A stretch of DNA of 51,514 bases from Bacteroidota bacterium (GCA_004295015.1 SHNE01000047.1:1-51514); one strand, 5' to 3'. Counted from the stretch's first letter, positions 25,005 to 34,300 are shown. Numbers and translations: made by a program. The notes: generated from the letters alone by a model not told the origin.

Positions 25005-25427
25005 TCAGAACAACAAATTATCCCTTGACTTCAATTTTAGCGGATCAAATTTGTATGCACCGAGAACTATCGAAATTTCTTTGAGTGAGCTTAAAATATT
25101 CGTGTCCTCCATGCTGGTTCTTCCTTCACGAATCATGAGAAAGTAATCAATTTGTTTTTGTTCAGGAATGAGAAATCCTTTGTTGCCCCTGTTTGACACT
25201 AAGCAGAACTGGTCTTCTTCCTTGCTGTCAAATTTGAAAAAGGCAAAGCCTTGTTCTTCCATTCTTTTGTTATTGTAAATATCAAAATCTTCTTGCCTTA
25301 TTAACTTAAGATCAAGTTTTAAATTTACCTCCCTGCACAATCGGTAGTCCTTTAACTGGCAGGCAATACCAAACAGCAGGAAGTCGAATTTATCTTCTTC
25401 ATTGAGTTTGAGAATTGTTTTCGCCAT
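25005..25427 (-). CDS. IPExxxVDY family protein
   Basis: The 140-aa protein of unknown function is named after its signature; here the motif reads IPEQKQIDYFL, near residue 77, with I in place of V. It is soluble. Its place between rnc and pyk matches the arrangement I recall in many Bacteroidota genomes, which strengthens the assignment. It may be linked to RNA or metabolic housekeeping, but this is only guilt by association. Confidence 0.85.
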   Translation of the reverse strand: MAKTILKLNEEDKFDFLLFGIACQLKDYRLCREVNLKLDLKLIRQEDFDIYNNKRMEEQGFAFFKFDSKEEDQFCLVSNRGNKGFLIPEQKQIDYFLMIREGRTSMEDTNILSSLKEISIVLGAYKFDPLKLKSRDNLLF

Positions 25428-25449
25428 TCTATTTAAAAGATTTCAAAGA

Positions 25450-25457
25450 CAAAGGTA
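25450..25457 (-). promoter_or_regulatory. Putative -7 box of the IPExxxVDY gene
   Basis: Read on the minus strand this is TACCTTTG, a match to TAnnTTTG, 22 bp upstream of the ATG. A TTG -33 was not evident. It suggests transcription separate from rnc, which lies 225 bp upstream. Confidence 0.4.
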
Positions 25458-25652
25458 TCATTTTGCGATTTGATTTAGAACCCTTGCTCAATCAGATTTG
25501 ATCAGGGTATTATTACGTTTAAGTATGCCTTTTTGGTTTTTACCTTCGCTTTGGCAACTATTTGGATATGGCGAATGAAACAGTCGATGGCTTCGGGTGT
25601 ACAAATCCCTATTTATAATCGTCGGATTATTCAGGTGACAAAAGTGGAAAGA

Positions 25653-26372
25653 TTAAATACCGAGAGAAATGCAAGCCTTTTCTGCCGCAATTTGTTCTGC
25701 ACGTTTTTTGGAAAAGTCCTCTCCTCGGCTCATTTCTACTCCGTCAACCATAACCCTTACCCGTAGCAATCGTTTTCCGCCATTGTCGACTTCTTCCAGA
25801 AATTCGAATTCTACTTTTTTTCTTTCCCGCTGTGACCAGTTGATAAGCCGACTTTTGAAATTATTATCGGACTCTTCAATTTCATCCAGGTGAATGTGAT
25901 TTTTGACAATTCTGCTCAAGATTAGTTTCCGTGTACAGTCAAAACCTTTGTCGAGGTAAACAGCACCAATCAAAGCTTCAAATGCATCACCATAAGCAGA
26001 GCGTGTTTTTGCACCCGGGTCAATGAAGCCGGTCATCATTTGATCAATCCCAAGCTTTAAAGCGAGGCGGTTAAGGTGTTCACGGTTTACAATACGGCTC
26101 CTCATTTCTGTGAGGAAGCCTTCTTCTTTATAGGGGTACTTTTTAAAGAGCATTTCTGCAATAATGGTCCCTAATACGGCATCACCGAGGTATTCTAATC
26201 TCTCGTTACTGAGTTTAATTCCGCTGTCATGTTCAACGGCGGCAGAACGATGCCTGAAGGCTAATTTATAAACTGAAATATTCCCCGGGGTGAAACCTAA
26301 TAAATTTCGAAGCGAAAAGATAAATTTTTTATCCTTTGAAAAAAGCGTTCGTAGTGAATCAACAAAATTCAA
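25653..26372 (-). CDS. rnc: Ribonuclease III
   Basis: RNase III cleaves double-stranded RNA in rRNA and mRNA processing. The 239-aa protein carries the catalytic signature NERLEYLGDAVLG at residues 56-68, the second acidic motif GDAFEALIGAVYLDKG near 120, and a C-terminal dsRNA-binding domain (about 165-238) ending with KKRAEQIAAEKA. The start codon appears to be TTG: an in-frame stop lies a few codons upstream and no ATG occurs before the N-terminal helices. It is 44 bp downstream of fabF and likely in the same operon. Confidence 0.95.
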   Translation of the reverse strand: MNFVDSLRTLFSKDKKFIFSLRNLLGFTPGNISVYKLAFRHRSAAVEHDSGIKLSNERLEYLGDAVLGTIIAEMLFKKYPYKEEGFLTEMRSRIVNREHLNRLALKLGIDQMMTGFIDPGAKTRSAYGDAFEALIGAVYLDKGFDCTRKLILSRIVKNHIHLDEIEESDNNFKSRLINWSQRERKKVEFEFLEEVDNGGKRLLRVRVMVDGVEMSRGEDFSKKRAEQIAAEKACISLGI

Positions 26373-26416
26373 GTGATTTATTCTTTAAATAAAGACTGAA
26401 ACTAGCAGGGATCTGA

Positions 26417-27667
26417 TCAGGAATATTTTCGGAAGATGACAGAAGCATTGTGTCCGCCAAATCCAAATGTATTACTTAGCGCTGCTCTTATAGTACGTTT
26501 TTGTGCTTTGTGGAAGGTAAGATTCAGTCTTGGGTTAAAAACAGGATCATCAGTAAAGTGATTGATAGTAGGAGGAACGACGTCATTCACAACAGCAAGA
26601 ATTGCAGCAATCGCTTCAATCGCACCGGCAGCACCCAAGAGATGTCCGGTCATAGATTTAGTCGAACTGATATTTAGGCGGTAGGCATCTTCACCAAACA
26701 CGGTTTCTATTGCCTTGATTTCTTGTGGATCACCGATCGGTGTGGATGTTCCGTGTACATTGATATAATCAAGGTCAGCAGGTTTCATGCCTGCATCTTC
26801 TAAGGCTGCATTCATCACATTTGCTGCACCAAGTCCATCAGGGTGTGGAGCCGTCATATGATAAGCGTCTGCCGACATTCCACCACCAACTATTTCTGCG
26901 TAAATGTGTGCGCCGCGTGCTTTGGCGTGTTCAAGTTCTTCCAGAATTATACATCCTGCTCCTTCACCCATTACGAATCCGTCACGATCAAGATCAAAAG
27001 GTCTTGAAGCTGTAGATGGATCATCATTTCTTTGGGATAAAGCCTGCAATGCATTGAATCCACCCACGCAAGTTTCGTTCACGGTTGATTCTGAACCACC
27101 GGAGACAATAATATTTGCCTTCCCTAAACGAATGTATGTGAATGCATCAATGAGAGCGTTGGTCGATGATGCACAGGCAGAAACTGTTGTGAAGTTCGGC
27201 CCGCGAAAACCGTATTTTATGGAGATATGACCGGAGGCAATATCAGCAATCATTTTAGGAATGAAAAAAGGATTGAAACGGGGAGTACCATCGCCCTGTG
27301 CAAAGTTTATTACTTCATCCTGAAAAGTTTTTAAACCACCAATCCCTGAGCCCCAAATTACTCCGACTCTGTCGTGATTAACGGTCTCGAGATTTATTTT
27401 AGAATCTTTTATGGCTTGATCTGCAACGACCAGTGCATACTGTGAAAAGCCATCCAGTTTTCTTCCTTCTTTTCTTTCGAAAAAATCGTTCGGATCAAAT
27501 CCCTTCACTTCGCAAGCAAAGCGGGTTTTAAATTTTGAAGCGTCAAATTTTGTGATTGGCCCGGCTCCGCTAATTCCATTTAGCAATCCGTTCCAATATG
27601 ATTCCACATTGTTTCCCAGCGGCGTTAGCGCACCTAGTCCCGTCACTACGACTCGTTTCAGTTGCAT
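26417..27667 (-). CDS. fabF: 3-oxoacyl-ACP synthase II
   Basis: FabF condenses malonyl-ACP with acyl-ACP during fatty acid elongation. The 416-aa protein shows the ketosynthase triad: C165 in TVSACASS, a histidine in NVHGTSTPIGD and another in KSMTGHLLGAAGA. The N-terminus (VVVTGLGALTPLG) and C-terminus (SNTFGFGGHNAS) are typical of KAS II. It follows acpP, its substrate carrier, separated by a hairpin-containing spacer of 110 bp. Confidence 0.97.
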   Translation of the reverse strand: MQLKRVVVTGLGALTPLGNNVESYWNGLLNGISGAGPITKFDASKFKTRFACEVKGFDPNDFFERKEGRKLDGFSQYALVVADQAIKDSKINLETVNHDRVGVIWGSGIGGLKTFQDEVINFAQGDGTPRFNPFFIPKMIADIASGHISIKYGFRGPNFTTVSACASSTNALIDAFTYIRLGKANIIVSGGSESTVNETCVGGFNALQALSQRNDDPSTASRPFDLDRDGFVMGEGAGCIILEELEHAKARGAHIYAEIVGGGMSADAYHMTAPHPDGLGAANVMNAALEDAGMKPADLDYINVHGTSTPIGDPQEIKAIETVFGEDAYRLNISSTKSMTGHLLGAAGAIEAIAAILAVVNDVVPPTINHFTDDPVFNPRLNLTFHKAQKRTIRAALSNTFGFGGHNASVIFRKYS

Positions 27668-27726
27668 CCCTTGTGAATTTATTATGGATTCAAACCGGCC
27701 TGGACCGGTACTCCGTTAAAAGAAAA

Positions 27727-27768
27727 CATGATCCGTCTCTTTATAAATCAAGAGTTAAACGGATCATG
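27727..27768 (-). terminator. Hairpin between acpP and fabF (attenuator or processing site)
   Basis: The outer stem is CATGATCCGT (27727-27736) with ACGGATCATG (27759-27768), and the inner stem is CTCTT / AAGAG. On the minus strand it is followed by TTTTCTTTT. It sits 9 bp beyond the acpP stop. It could partly terminate transcription so that acpP mRNA exceeds fabF mRNA, or protect the acpP 3' end. Confidence 0.65.
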
Positions 27769-27777
27769 CAGGAAAAA

Positions 27778-28014
27778 TTATTTAGTATTCTTCTCGATAT
27801 ATTCGATGGCCTGTCCAACCGTAGAAATTTTCTCAGCCTGGTCGTCCGGAATAGCGATGTTGAATTCTTTTTCAAATTCCATGATAAGTTCAACTGTATC
27901 AAGTGAATCAGCGCCAAGATCGTTTGTAAAACTGGCTTCCGGGTTTACTTCTTTTTCATCTACACCAAGTTTGTCGATGATGATGGCTTTTACTTTTGCA
28001 GCAATGTCTGACAT
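27778..28014 (-). CDS. acpP: Acyl carrier protein
   Basis: The 78-aa acidic protein carries acyl chains on a 4'-phosphopantetheine arm attached to S37 in the motif [13 protein letters not shown]. The ATG at 28014 ([11 protein letters not shown]) gives the canonical N-terminus; a longer frame starting at 28053 is unlikely. It is followed by fabF, the classical fatty acid synthesis pair, and preceded by a promoter-like TTG/TTACTTTG pair. Confidence 0.97.
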   Translation of the reverse strand: MSDIAAKVKAIIIDKLGVDEKEVNPEASFTNDLGADSLDTVELIMEFEKEFNIAIPDDQAEKISTVGQAIEYIEKNTK

Positions 28015-28050
28015 GTTAATCCTTTTTAGGTTTATTTTTAAAATGTGGTG

Positions 28051-28080
28051 CAAAGTAAAATTTATTCACCTTAAAATCAA
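28051..28080 (-). promoter_or_regulatory. Putative acpP promoter
   Basis: On the minus strand TTG (28078-28080) is followed after 19 bp by TTACTTTG (28051-28058), one base from TAnnTTTG. It is 37 bp upstream of the acpP ATG. Confidence 0.5.
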
Positions 28081-28295
28081 AATAAGAAGCCCGGAAAGTG
28101 CTGCTTGCACCTCAAGATATCTTATTGATTGGTAAAGACTTGCTGATTCTTCAAGGATTAAGCTCAAATTGAGCCCCTGAGTCAAGCGAATTACCTTTAA
28201 AATGCATACAATTACTTGGCAATATTGGGGTAATGTACGATTAAATCGAGGGAATTTAAGAATTGGAGATCAACCAGATCTGACTCGACTAAATT

Positions 28296-29291
28296 CTATG
28301 AATAAGGGAGGAACATATGAATGAGGTAAAATATACCTGCAGCGAGTAAGGCTGAAACGGGAATGGTCAAAATCCAGGCCCAAATCAATTCAAGTGTTAC
28401 ACCCCAGCGAACTGCGCTGACTCTTTTTGTTACTCCTACACCGATGATTGAACCGGTGATGGTATGTGTGGTACTCACAGGGATTTTAAAATGTTGAGTA
28501 CCGAATAGTGTAAGTGCACCGGCAGTTTCTGCACTAAATCCTTCAAATGGAGTGAGTTTTGTAATTTTCTGACCCATAGTTTTGACGATTTTCCAGCCGC
28601 CAAACATAGTTCCTAATGCAATAGCGGAATAGCAGGCCAGCGGAACCCATTCAGGCAGTTCGTGGATATCTCCTATCATTCCTTGTGCCATCATCGCAGC
28701 AGCAATAATTCCCATAACCTTTTGTGCATCGTTTCCACCGTGACCCAGACTGTAGGCTGCAGATGAAACTAATTGAAGTCTGCGAAAGACTTTATCTACT
28801 TTGGAAGGATTGAATCGTCTACAAACGTTCAGTGTAAGAATGGAGAAGATATAAGAGATGAGCATTCCGATAACAGGAGCAAGTATGATGAAATAAACTG
28901 TAGGCATCACTTTATCAGCCTGAATCGCTTCCCATGTACCGGCATGTGCAATACCCGCTCCTGCAAAGCCACCTATTAAAGTGTGTGATGAACTGGATGG
29001 TATACCCATTTTCCAGGTAAAGAGATTCCATATGATGGCTGCAATAACACCTGATAGTACTACAATGAGAGTAATATTTTCAGGCCTAACCGTCTTAGCT
29101 ACTGTGTCGGCGACCTTTAATTCAAATAACCAGTAGGCCAGAAAATTAAACATCGCCGCCCATATGACTGCACTTAGCGGGGATAATACTTTCGTTGATA
29201 CTACGGTTGCAATAGAATTTGCCGCATCGTGAAAGCCGTTGATAAAATCGAAAATGAGAGCGAGAATAATTACTAGGTAAATCAATTCCAT
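28296..29291 (-). CDS. Inorganic phosphate transporter (PiT family)
   Basis: The 331-aa membrane protein has about eight to ten hydrophobic helices. It matches the PiT family, which imports metal-phosphate with protons or Na+. The duplicated family signatures are visible: DFINGFHDAANSIATVVST near the N-terminus and PVSTTHTITGSIIGVG in the second half, plus SLGHGGNDAQKVMG in the middle. It follows a DUF47 (PhoU-like) gene by 22 bp, the usual transporter-regulator pair in bacteria. Confidence 0.93.
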   Translation of the reverse strand: MELIYLVIILALIFDFINGFHDAANSIATVVSTKVLSPLSAVIWAAMFNFLAYWLFELKVADTVAKTVRPENITLIVVLSGVIAAIIWNLFTWKMGIPSSSSHTLIGGFAGAGIAHAGTWEAIQADKVMPTVYFIILAPVIGMLISYIFSILTLNVCRRFNPSKVDKVFRRLQLVSSAAYSLGHGGNDAQKVMGIIAAAMMAQGMIGDIHELPEWVPLACYSAIALGTMFGGWKIVKTMGQKITKLTPFEGFSAETAGALTLFGTQHFKIPVSTTHTITGSIIGVGVTKRVSAVRWGVTLELIWAWILTIPVSALLAAGIFYLIHMFLPYS

Positions 29292-29313
29292 ACCGGGAGG
29301 GTGGATATATTAA

Positions 29314-29967
29314 TTATGAATTTTTAACAATGATTGACTCCAGTGAATTAGCCACGTCTTCACATTTGTCGGTGGCAGTTTCAAGAGCAGAAAGCACTTC
29401 TTTGATTTTAATTATTTCAATAGCGTTTTTTTCTTCCTCGAATAATCTTGCTACAGCATTATCAAAAATATCGTCTGCATGGTTTTCAATACTGTTTACT
29501 CTGACTAATGCAGCCCGTATTTTAATCATGTTATTATCGTTCAGGTTGCGAAGACCCCCTATGGCTACATTTAATTCTTCTGCACAATTGCCGATTAATT
29601 CAGCCAATTTGATCATGGATGGGTGGATTTTGTCCACTTTATACAGCTCTATCCGTTTAGCTGAACCATGGATATAGTCGATGATATCATCCAATCCTCC
29701 GGCAAGTTTTTGAATATCCTCCCGGTCAAAGGGAGTGATGAAAGTGCTGGCTACTTCATTGAATATCTGATGAGTAATTTCATCTCCTACGTGTTCCAGC
29801 TTCTCAATCTGGCGGATGTGTTCGATTCGTTTGTCAGGAGATGTTGTAGTTAGTGCCTCATATAATACCTTTGAAATCGCCACGAGATTGCTGGAAGATT
29901 GTTCAAAGAGTGGATAGAATTTCCGGTCTTTTGGAGTGAAGTACTGGAAAATGGAGTTGACTGACAT
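29314..29967 (-). CDS. DUF47 / PhoU-like phosphate transport regulator
   Basis: The 217-aa, mostly helical protein belongs to DUF47 (TIGR00153-like), related to PhoU. It is normally encoded next to PiT transporters and thought to regulate them. Characteristic segments are KIEHIRQIEKLEHVGDEITHQIF-like helices with acidic metal-binding positions, and IENHADDIFDNAVARLFE. The ATG at 29967 (MSVNSIFQYFTP) is preferred to the earlier frame start at 29997, because the ten extra residues overlap the promoter box. Confidence 0.9.
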   Translation of the reverse strand: MSVNSIFQYFTPKDRKFYPLFEQSSSNLVAISKVLYEALTTTSPDKRIEHIRQIEKLEHVGDEITHQIFNEVASTFITPFDREDIQKLAGGLDDIIDYIHGSAKRIELYKVDKIHPSMIKLAELIGNCAEELNVAIGGLRNLNDNNMIKIRAALVRVNSIENHADDIFDNAVARLFEEEKNAIEIIKIKEVLSALETATDKCEDVANSLESIIVKNS

Positions 29968-29996
29968 GTGCTTGTTTGAATAAATTGTTAACGGCA

Positions 29997-30030
29997 CAAA
30001 GTAATAAAAATATCATGTTCTGAATTTCAA
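29997..30030 (-). promoter_or_regulatory. Putative promoter of the DUF47-PiT operon
   Basis: On the minus strand TTG (30028-30030) precedes TTACTTTG (29997-30004) with a 23-bp spacer. The -7 box is 30 bp upstream of the preferred ATG. The octamer is the same as at acpP. Confidence 0.42.
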
Positions 30031-30039
30031 CTCTGAAAA

Positions 30040-30066
30040 TTGATAAGAACAGAATAGCTAAATTTG
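30040..30066 (+). promoter_or_regulatory. Putative purN promoter
   Basis: TAAATTTG (30059-30066) fits TAnnTTTG; a TTG at 30040 is 16 bp upstream, slightly short. The purN ATG at 30082 follows by 15 bp. This argues for the ATG over the TTG at 30064 as the start. Confidence 0.42.
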
Positions 30067-30081
30067 AACATTATCAGATTA

Positions 30082-30669
30082 ATGAGAACCCGTCTCGCCA
30101 TATTCGCTTCCGGCTCTGGAAGCAACGCAGAAAATATTATCAGCTATTTTCGAGACTCACAAGAGGTGTCTATCTCATTGATACTGACCAACAATCCCTC
30201 TGCCGGAGTAATCGAAAGAGCTGACAGACTTGGAATTGAATGCTGCGTTTTCAGTAAGGAAGAATTCTATTCAAGTAAGCGGATTCAGAATCTCCTGAAG
30301 GAGAGAGAGGTTGACTTCGTTGTACTTGCAGGCTTTTTATTACTTGTACCACCGAGCCTGATACAGACATATAAAGGGAAAATTATCAATATCCACCCGG
30401 CTTTACTGCCTGCCTTTGGAGGTAAAGGCTTTTATGGAGATCGGGTTCATGCTGCTGTGCTTGAGTCCGGACAATCAATGTCCGGTATTAGTATCCACCA
30501 CGTTACTGAAAAATTTGATGAAGGTGGAATAATATTTCAGGCTGCCTGCCACGTTGATAGAAAAGATAGCATAAAGAGCCTGGCTTTAAAAATTCATGCG
30601 CTTGAGTATAAATTTTTTCCTGTTGTTTTGGAGAAAATGATTAGTGTACAAAACGCTCCTCACGAATAA
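30082..30669 (+). CDS. purN: Phosphoribosylglycinamide formyltransferase
   Basis: PurN transfers a formyl group from 10-formyl-THF to GAR in purine synthesis. The 195-aa protein has the substrate-binding ASGSGSNAENI at the N-terminus, the catalytic asparagine and histidine in IINIHPALLPAF, a catalytic histidine in ISIHHVTEKFDEGGIIFQ and the conserved aspartate in the same block. The length is typical. The gene diverges from the DUF47-PiT operon and other pur genes are not in view. Confidence 0.95.
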   Translation: MRTRLAIFASGSGSNAENIISYFRDSQEVSISLILTNNPSAGVIERADRLGIECCVFSKEEFYSSKRIQNLLKEREVDFVVLAGFLLLVPPSLIQTYKGKIINIHPALLPAFGGKGFYGDRVHAAVLESGQSMSGISIHHVTEKFDEGGIIFQAACHVDRKDSIKSLALKIHALEYKFFPVVLEKMISVQNAPHE

Positions 30670-30797
30670 TTAATTATATGGTGGTTTTGGTATTTAAGTT
30701 CTCTGATTTTTACCGGATCATTTTATCTGATCATTAATTATGTTCTTTGTTCACCCTTACATTTCAATCGAACCTTTCACCGATTCTTATTAATTAA

Positions 30798-33700
30798 TTG
30801 AAAAAAGTTCAACATAATCTCCTGTATCCCCGAATACTTTTTGTTCTTGGGATATGCTGTATATTCTCTGTTGAACTTTTTCAGCGATTCAGTGGAGATC
30901 AAACTTCTTCAAGGGTCGATGAGGCTCAATCTGTATTGTTACAACTAAATAATCAACTGATAGAAGATGTAGGAAAAGTGCTGTTGCTGCATGATGAAGA
31001 TGCGATTCAGGAATTTTTTATAGAAACCGGCAAACAGAATAAAGGCATTAGTTATTATATTCTTCAAGGGGATAAATTAGTTCGATGGTCAGATAACGAA
31101 CCGGTTCTGTCTGACAGTCTGGCTGCCGCACTGGGAGAATCTGAATACCTGCACTTACCCAACGGACAATTTATTTCGAGATCAGCGAAACTAGGATCTA
31201 AGAAAGTTGTCGGACTCCTTCTCCTCAGGCATGATTATGCCTATGAGAACAGGTATTTAAAGAATGAGTTTAATCCGGCCTTGAAACTGAGTCCATGGTT
31301 GGTGCTAACAGATACTTCAAACTATAGCCTAAAAGGGCCGGACCGGAAAACACTTTTTCACCTGGCAGAATCGCCGCAGCAGGATTGCAGGCCATTTTCT
31401 TCCATGGCTCTTTTGTATATTTTAGGAATTGTATTTCTATTATTCTCCTTCGTACTCAGTTGGAGAAGAATGCTTAGCCAAAATCCTAAGCAGGCCGCCA
31501 TGCTTATTATCACAATGTTGGTCCTAAGACTTTTGATGATAATATTTAAAATCCCTGAAGAACTATACGGAACAGATTTGTTCAGTCCGCAAAATTATGC
31601 TTCTTCGTTTTTCTTTAATTCTCTTGGTGATCTCCTGCTAAACGCCCTTTTAATTGGCGCCTTCTCCGCTGCATTTTATCTTATGACCGGAGGAAAAGAA
31701 AAAGCAAGCGCGAATTCGAAATACAAATTTCCGGTTCTCATCATTTTACTGCTGCTTTTTACTTTTTTCATTCATTATATTCTTGAAGGTCTGGTTATGA
31801 ATAGCCGTATTTCATTTGACATGACCCGATTTTCGTCTTTGGAAAGCTATACATTATTAGCCTTTTCCTGTATGGCACTTTTAATGATGAGTCTTGTGTT
31901 ATTTTTAGTTGGAATCTTCCGGAAATACGCAGAGAAGTATTTAAAATTTGGAGGGATCATTCTGATTCTTATCGTGAGTTCTGTTTATACTGCATTTATT
32001 ATTGATATGCAGAACAGAAAAAAGGAACAAGAATCAAGAAAGCTGTTCGCGCAGAAAGTTGATGCCAGACAGGATCATGTTGCGGAATATTTATTTAATG
32101 ATCTCGAAGCCAAAATAAGTGCAGACTCACTAATTCAGACCTGGCTATCGGGCTCAAGTGTATCTTCCGATAGAATTCAACAGTACCTGTCGTTAAATTA
32201 TTTTGTAGGCTATCTCGCAAAATTCGATTTGACAGTATTCAGTTTTGATTCTGCAGGTCATTCAATAGACAAGGATCGAATTCAGGATTCCCTTGCTTAT
32301 TTTTTAAAGTTATCTCAGGACCAAGGCAAAAAAACCATCAGCAGCAATTTGTTTTATTTGAATGATGAAAATGGTCGTCTGACTTATCTTGCTATTTTAC
32401 CTGTTCACTCCGGAGATAATTCAAGACCAAACACACTGGTAATATGGTTAGCAGCTAAGTTTTTCCAGTCTGATGCCGGTTTTCCTGAACTTTTCATCAG
32501 CGCAGGTACAACTGAAAAAAGTGAACCTAATGAATATTCAGTCGCAGCCTATAAAAACGGAGAATTAGTATACGAGTATGGAAATTATGCGTATTCATTT
32601 TCGTCAAAAGAGTTGGAAGGTCTTGCGCAAGGATCTGAATTCATCTGCCTGGGAAATTACAGTCATCTCCTGCATCGAAGTCAGAACGGTGATTTGGTAA
32701 TCGTTAGTATCAGCGAAAAAGGATCACTCACCTTATTGACACTCTTCTCATGGATATTTGCATTCTATTCACTTTTCTTTAGTCTCAATTATTTTATTTT
32801 ACGCTTATTACTGGGAGTGCGCCTAACCACCATTACGCTCACCCGCCGAATTCAGGTTTCGATTATTTTGCTGGTGGTTGCTTCATTTATTCTAATTGGT
32901 TCGGGAACTCTTTTGTACATACTGAAAAAATATGAAAGTGATCAACAGAGGAGTATATCAGGGCAGGTAAACGGACTTTGGTTTTTATTAGGGAATAATA
33001 TAGGATTCCAATCGCCTCTTTCCAAGATACCTCCCGAGTCGCGAAGAACCGAGCTCAATGAATTGGTTAGGGATTTGAATCTTGATTTTAATCTGTATGA
33101 TGAACAGGGCTATTTATTCTATTCGTCCCAGCCCAAAATTTTTGAGCAAAAAATAATTTCTTCACGGATGAATTCGCTTGCACTTTATGAGATCAGAAAG
33201 AAAGGAAGAACCCAATACATTAATCCTGAAAGTGCAGGAAAGTTAAAATATATTTCGGCCTACTCGCCATTTACTGATAGGAAAGGACAGGTAACCGGAT
33301 TTTTAAATCTTCCATACTTTGAAAAGCAGAATGAACTCAACAGAGAAATCAGTGGATTTCTTTCAGCCTTGATAAATATATATGTATTGCTATTCGCATT
33401 GGCTGTTCTGGTGACTTTATTTATCTCTTCCAGAATTACTAAGCCACTATTGTTGATACAATCAAAGTTGAGTTCATTCCGCCTGGGTAAACGCAATGAG
33501 CCTATCCAATATCATCGCAACGATGAAATCGGACAACTGGTTCATGAATATAATCGGGTACTTGATGAACTTACACTCAGCGCAGAACGGCTGGCGCAAA
33601 GTGAGCGCGAAAGTGCCTGGAGGGAAATGGCTAAGCAAGTAGCTCATGAAATAAAAAATCCTCTCACTCCAATGAAACTTTCTATCCAGCACTTGCAGAG

Positions 33701-34277
33701 AGTTTGGAATGAAGATGGTGCCGATAAAGAGCTATTGGTTGACAAGATGGCTAAAACAATTATTCAGCAAATCGATACCTTGTCGAATATTGCCACGGAG
33801 TTTTCGAATTTTGCCAAAATGCCGGAAGCAAAATTACAGGAACTCGATGTTCGTAGCGTCTTAGAATCTGCTGTTTCACTTTTCAGAGATACACCAGATA
33901 TTACATTGCATTTTGAATCCTATGAAAGTCCGCTTCAAGTGATCGCAGATCCTGATCAACTCCGACGAGTTTTTTCTAACCTTTTGAAGAACGCAGTTCA
34001 GTCCATTCCGGCTAACAGAAAAGGTCAAATCAGGGTCGAAATTGTCCGGGATTCAAATGATTATTGTACAATCAAAATTTCGGACAACGGAATTGGAATT
34101 CCTGATAATCAAAAGGATAAAATTTTTAGTCCGAACTTTACAACAAAATCAAGCGGAATGGGCCTTGGCTTGAGCATGGTAAAAAATATGGTTCAAATTG
34201 CTGGTGGAACTATTTGGTTTACAAGTGAATATTATCAAGGTGCAAGCTTTCATATCAGGCTTCCTTTGGTCAATTGA
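30798..34277 (+). CDS. Large multi-membrane-span sensor histidine kinase (NtrY-like)
   Basis: This is a 1159-aa kinase. One TM helix lies near residue 10-27, then a sensor region; about six hydrophobic helices follow between 200 and 395; a second extracytoplasmic region spans roughly 400-640; further helices lie near 640-710; a third sensor region follows; and a last helix is near 855-875. HAMP comes next (about 876-925), then HisKA with the phospho-acceptor H950 in VAHEIKNPLTPMKLS and HATPase motifs DNGIGIPDNQKDKIF and GMGLGLSMVKNM. The C-terminal half resembles NtrY. The start is a TTG, because a stop codon sits directly before it. No response regulator is adjacent, so it is an orphan with unknown signal. 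Confidence 0.9.
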   Translation: MKKVQHNLLYPRILFVLGICCIFSVELFQRFSGDQTSSRVDEAQSVLLQLNNQLIEDVGKVLLLHDEDAIQEFFIETGKQNKGISYYILQGDKLVRWSDNEPVLSDSLAAALGESEYLHLPNGQFISRSAKLGSKKVVGLLLLRHDYAYENRYLKNEFNPALKLSPWLVLTDTSNYSLKGPDRKTLFHLAESPQQDCRPFSSMALLYILGIVFLLFSFVLSWRRMLSQNPKQAAMLIITMLVLRLLMIIFKIPEELYGTDLFSPQNYASSFFFNSLGDLLLNALLIGAFSAAFYLMTGGKEKASANSKYKFPVLIILLLLFTFFIHYILEGLVMNSRISFDMTRFSSLESYTLLAFSCMALLMMSLVLFLVGIFRKYAEKYLKFGGIILILIVSSVYTAFIIDMQNRKKEQESRKLFAQKVDARQDHVAEYLFNDLEAKISADSLIQTWLSGSSVSSDRIQQYLSLNYFVGYLAKFDLTVFSFDSAGHSIDKDRIQDSLAYFLKLSQDQGKKTISSNLFYLNDENGRLTYLAILPVHSGDNSRPNTLVIWLAAKFFQSDAGFPELFISAGTTEKSEPNEYSVAAYKNGELVYEYGNYAYSFSSKELEGLAQGSEFICLGNYSHLLHRSQNGDLVIVSISEKGSLTLLTLFSWIFAFYSLFFSLNYFILRLLLGVRLTTITLTRRIQVSIILLVVASFILIGSGTLLYILKKYESDQQRSISGQVNGLWFLLGNNIGFQSPLSKIPPESRRTELNELVRDLNLDFNLYDEQGYLFYSSQPKIFEQKIISSRMNSLALYEIRKKGRTQYINPESAGKLKYISAYSPFTDRKGQVTGFLNLPYFEKQNELNREISGFLSALINIYVLLFALAVLVTLFISSRITKPLLLIQSKLSSFRLGKRNEPIQYHRNDEIGQLVHEYNRVLDELTLSAERLAQSERESAWREMAKQVAHEIKNPLTPMKLSIQHLQRVWNEDGADKELLVDKMAKTIIQQIDTLSNIATEFSNFAKMPEAKLQELDVRSVLESAVSLFRDTPDITLHFESYESPLQVIADPDQLRRVFSNLLKNAVQSIPANRKGQIRVEIVRDSNDYCTIKISDNGIGIPDNQKDKIFSPNFTTKSSGMGLGLSMVKNMVQIAGGTIWFTSEYYQGASFHIRLPLVN

Positions 34278-34300
34278 TGCAAGTCCTTTTCGTATATTTG
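34266..34300 (+). promoter_or_regulatory. Putative promoter of the B12-binding/crotonase genes
   Basis: TATATTTG at 34293-34300 fits the -7 consensus, with TTG at 34266 or 34274 upstream. The leader to the ATG at 34439 would be about 130 nt. No cobalamin riboswitch structure was recognised in it. Confidence 0.45.

Noticed and set aside
25533..25766. 77-aa frame between rnc and the IPExxxVDY gene
   Set aside because: It runs antisense into the rnc coding sequence and has no recognisable motif or ribosome binding site.
28162..28174. Palindrome GCTCAAATTGAGC
   Set aside because: The loop is too short for a stable hairpin and no T-run follows; likely chance.
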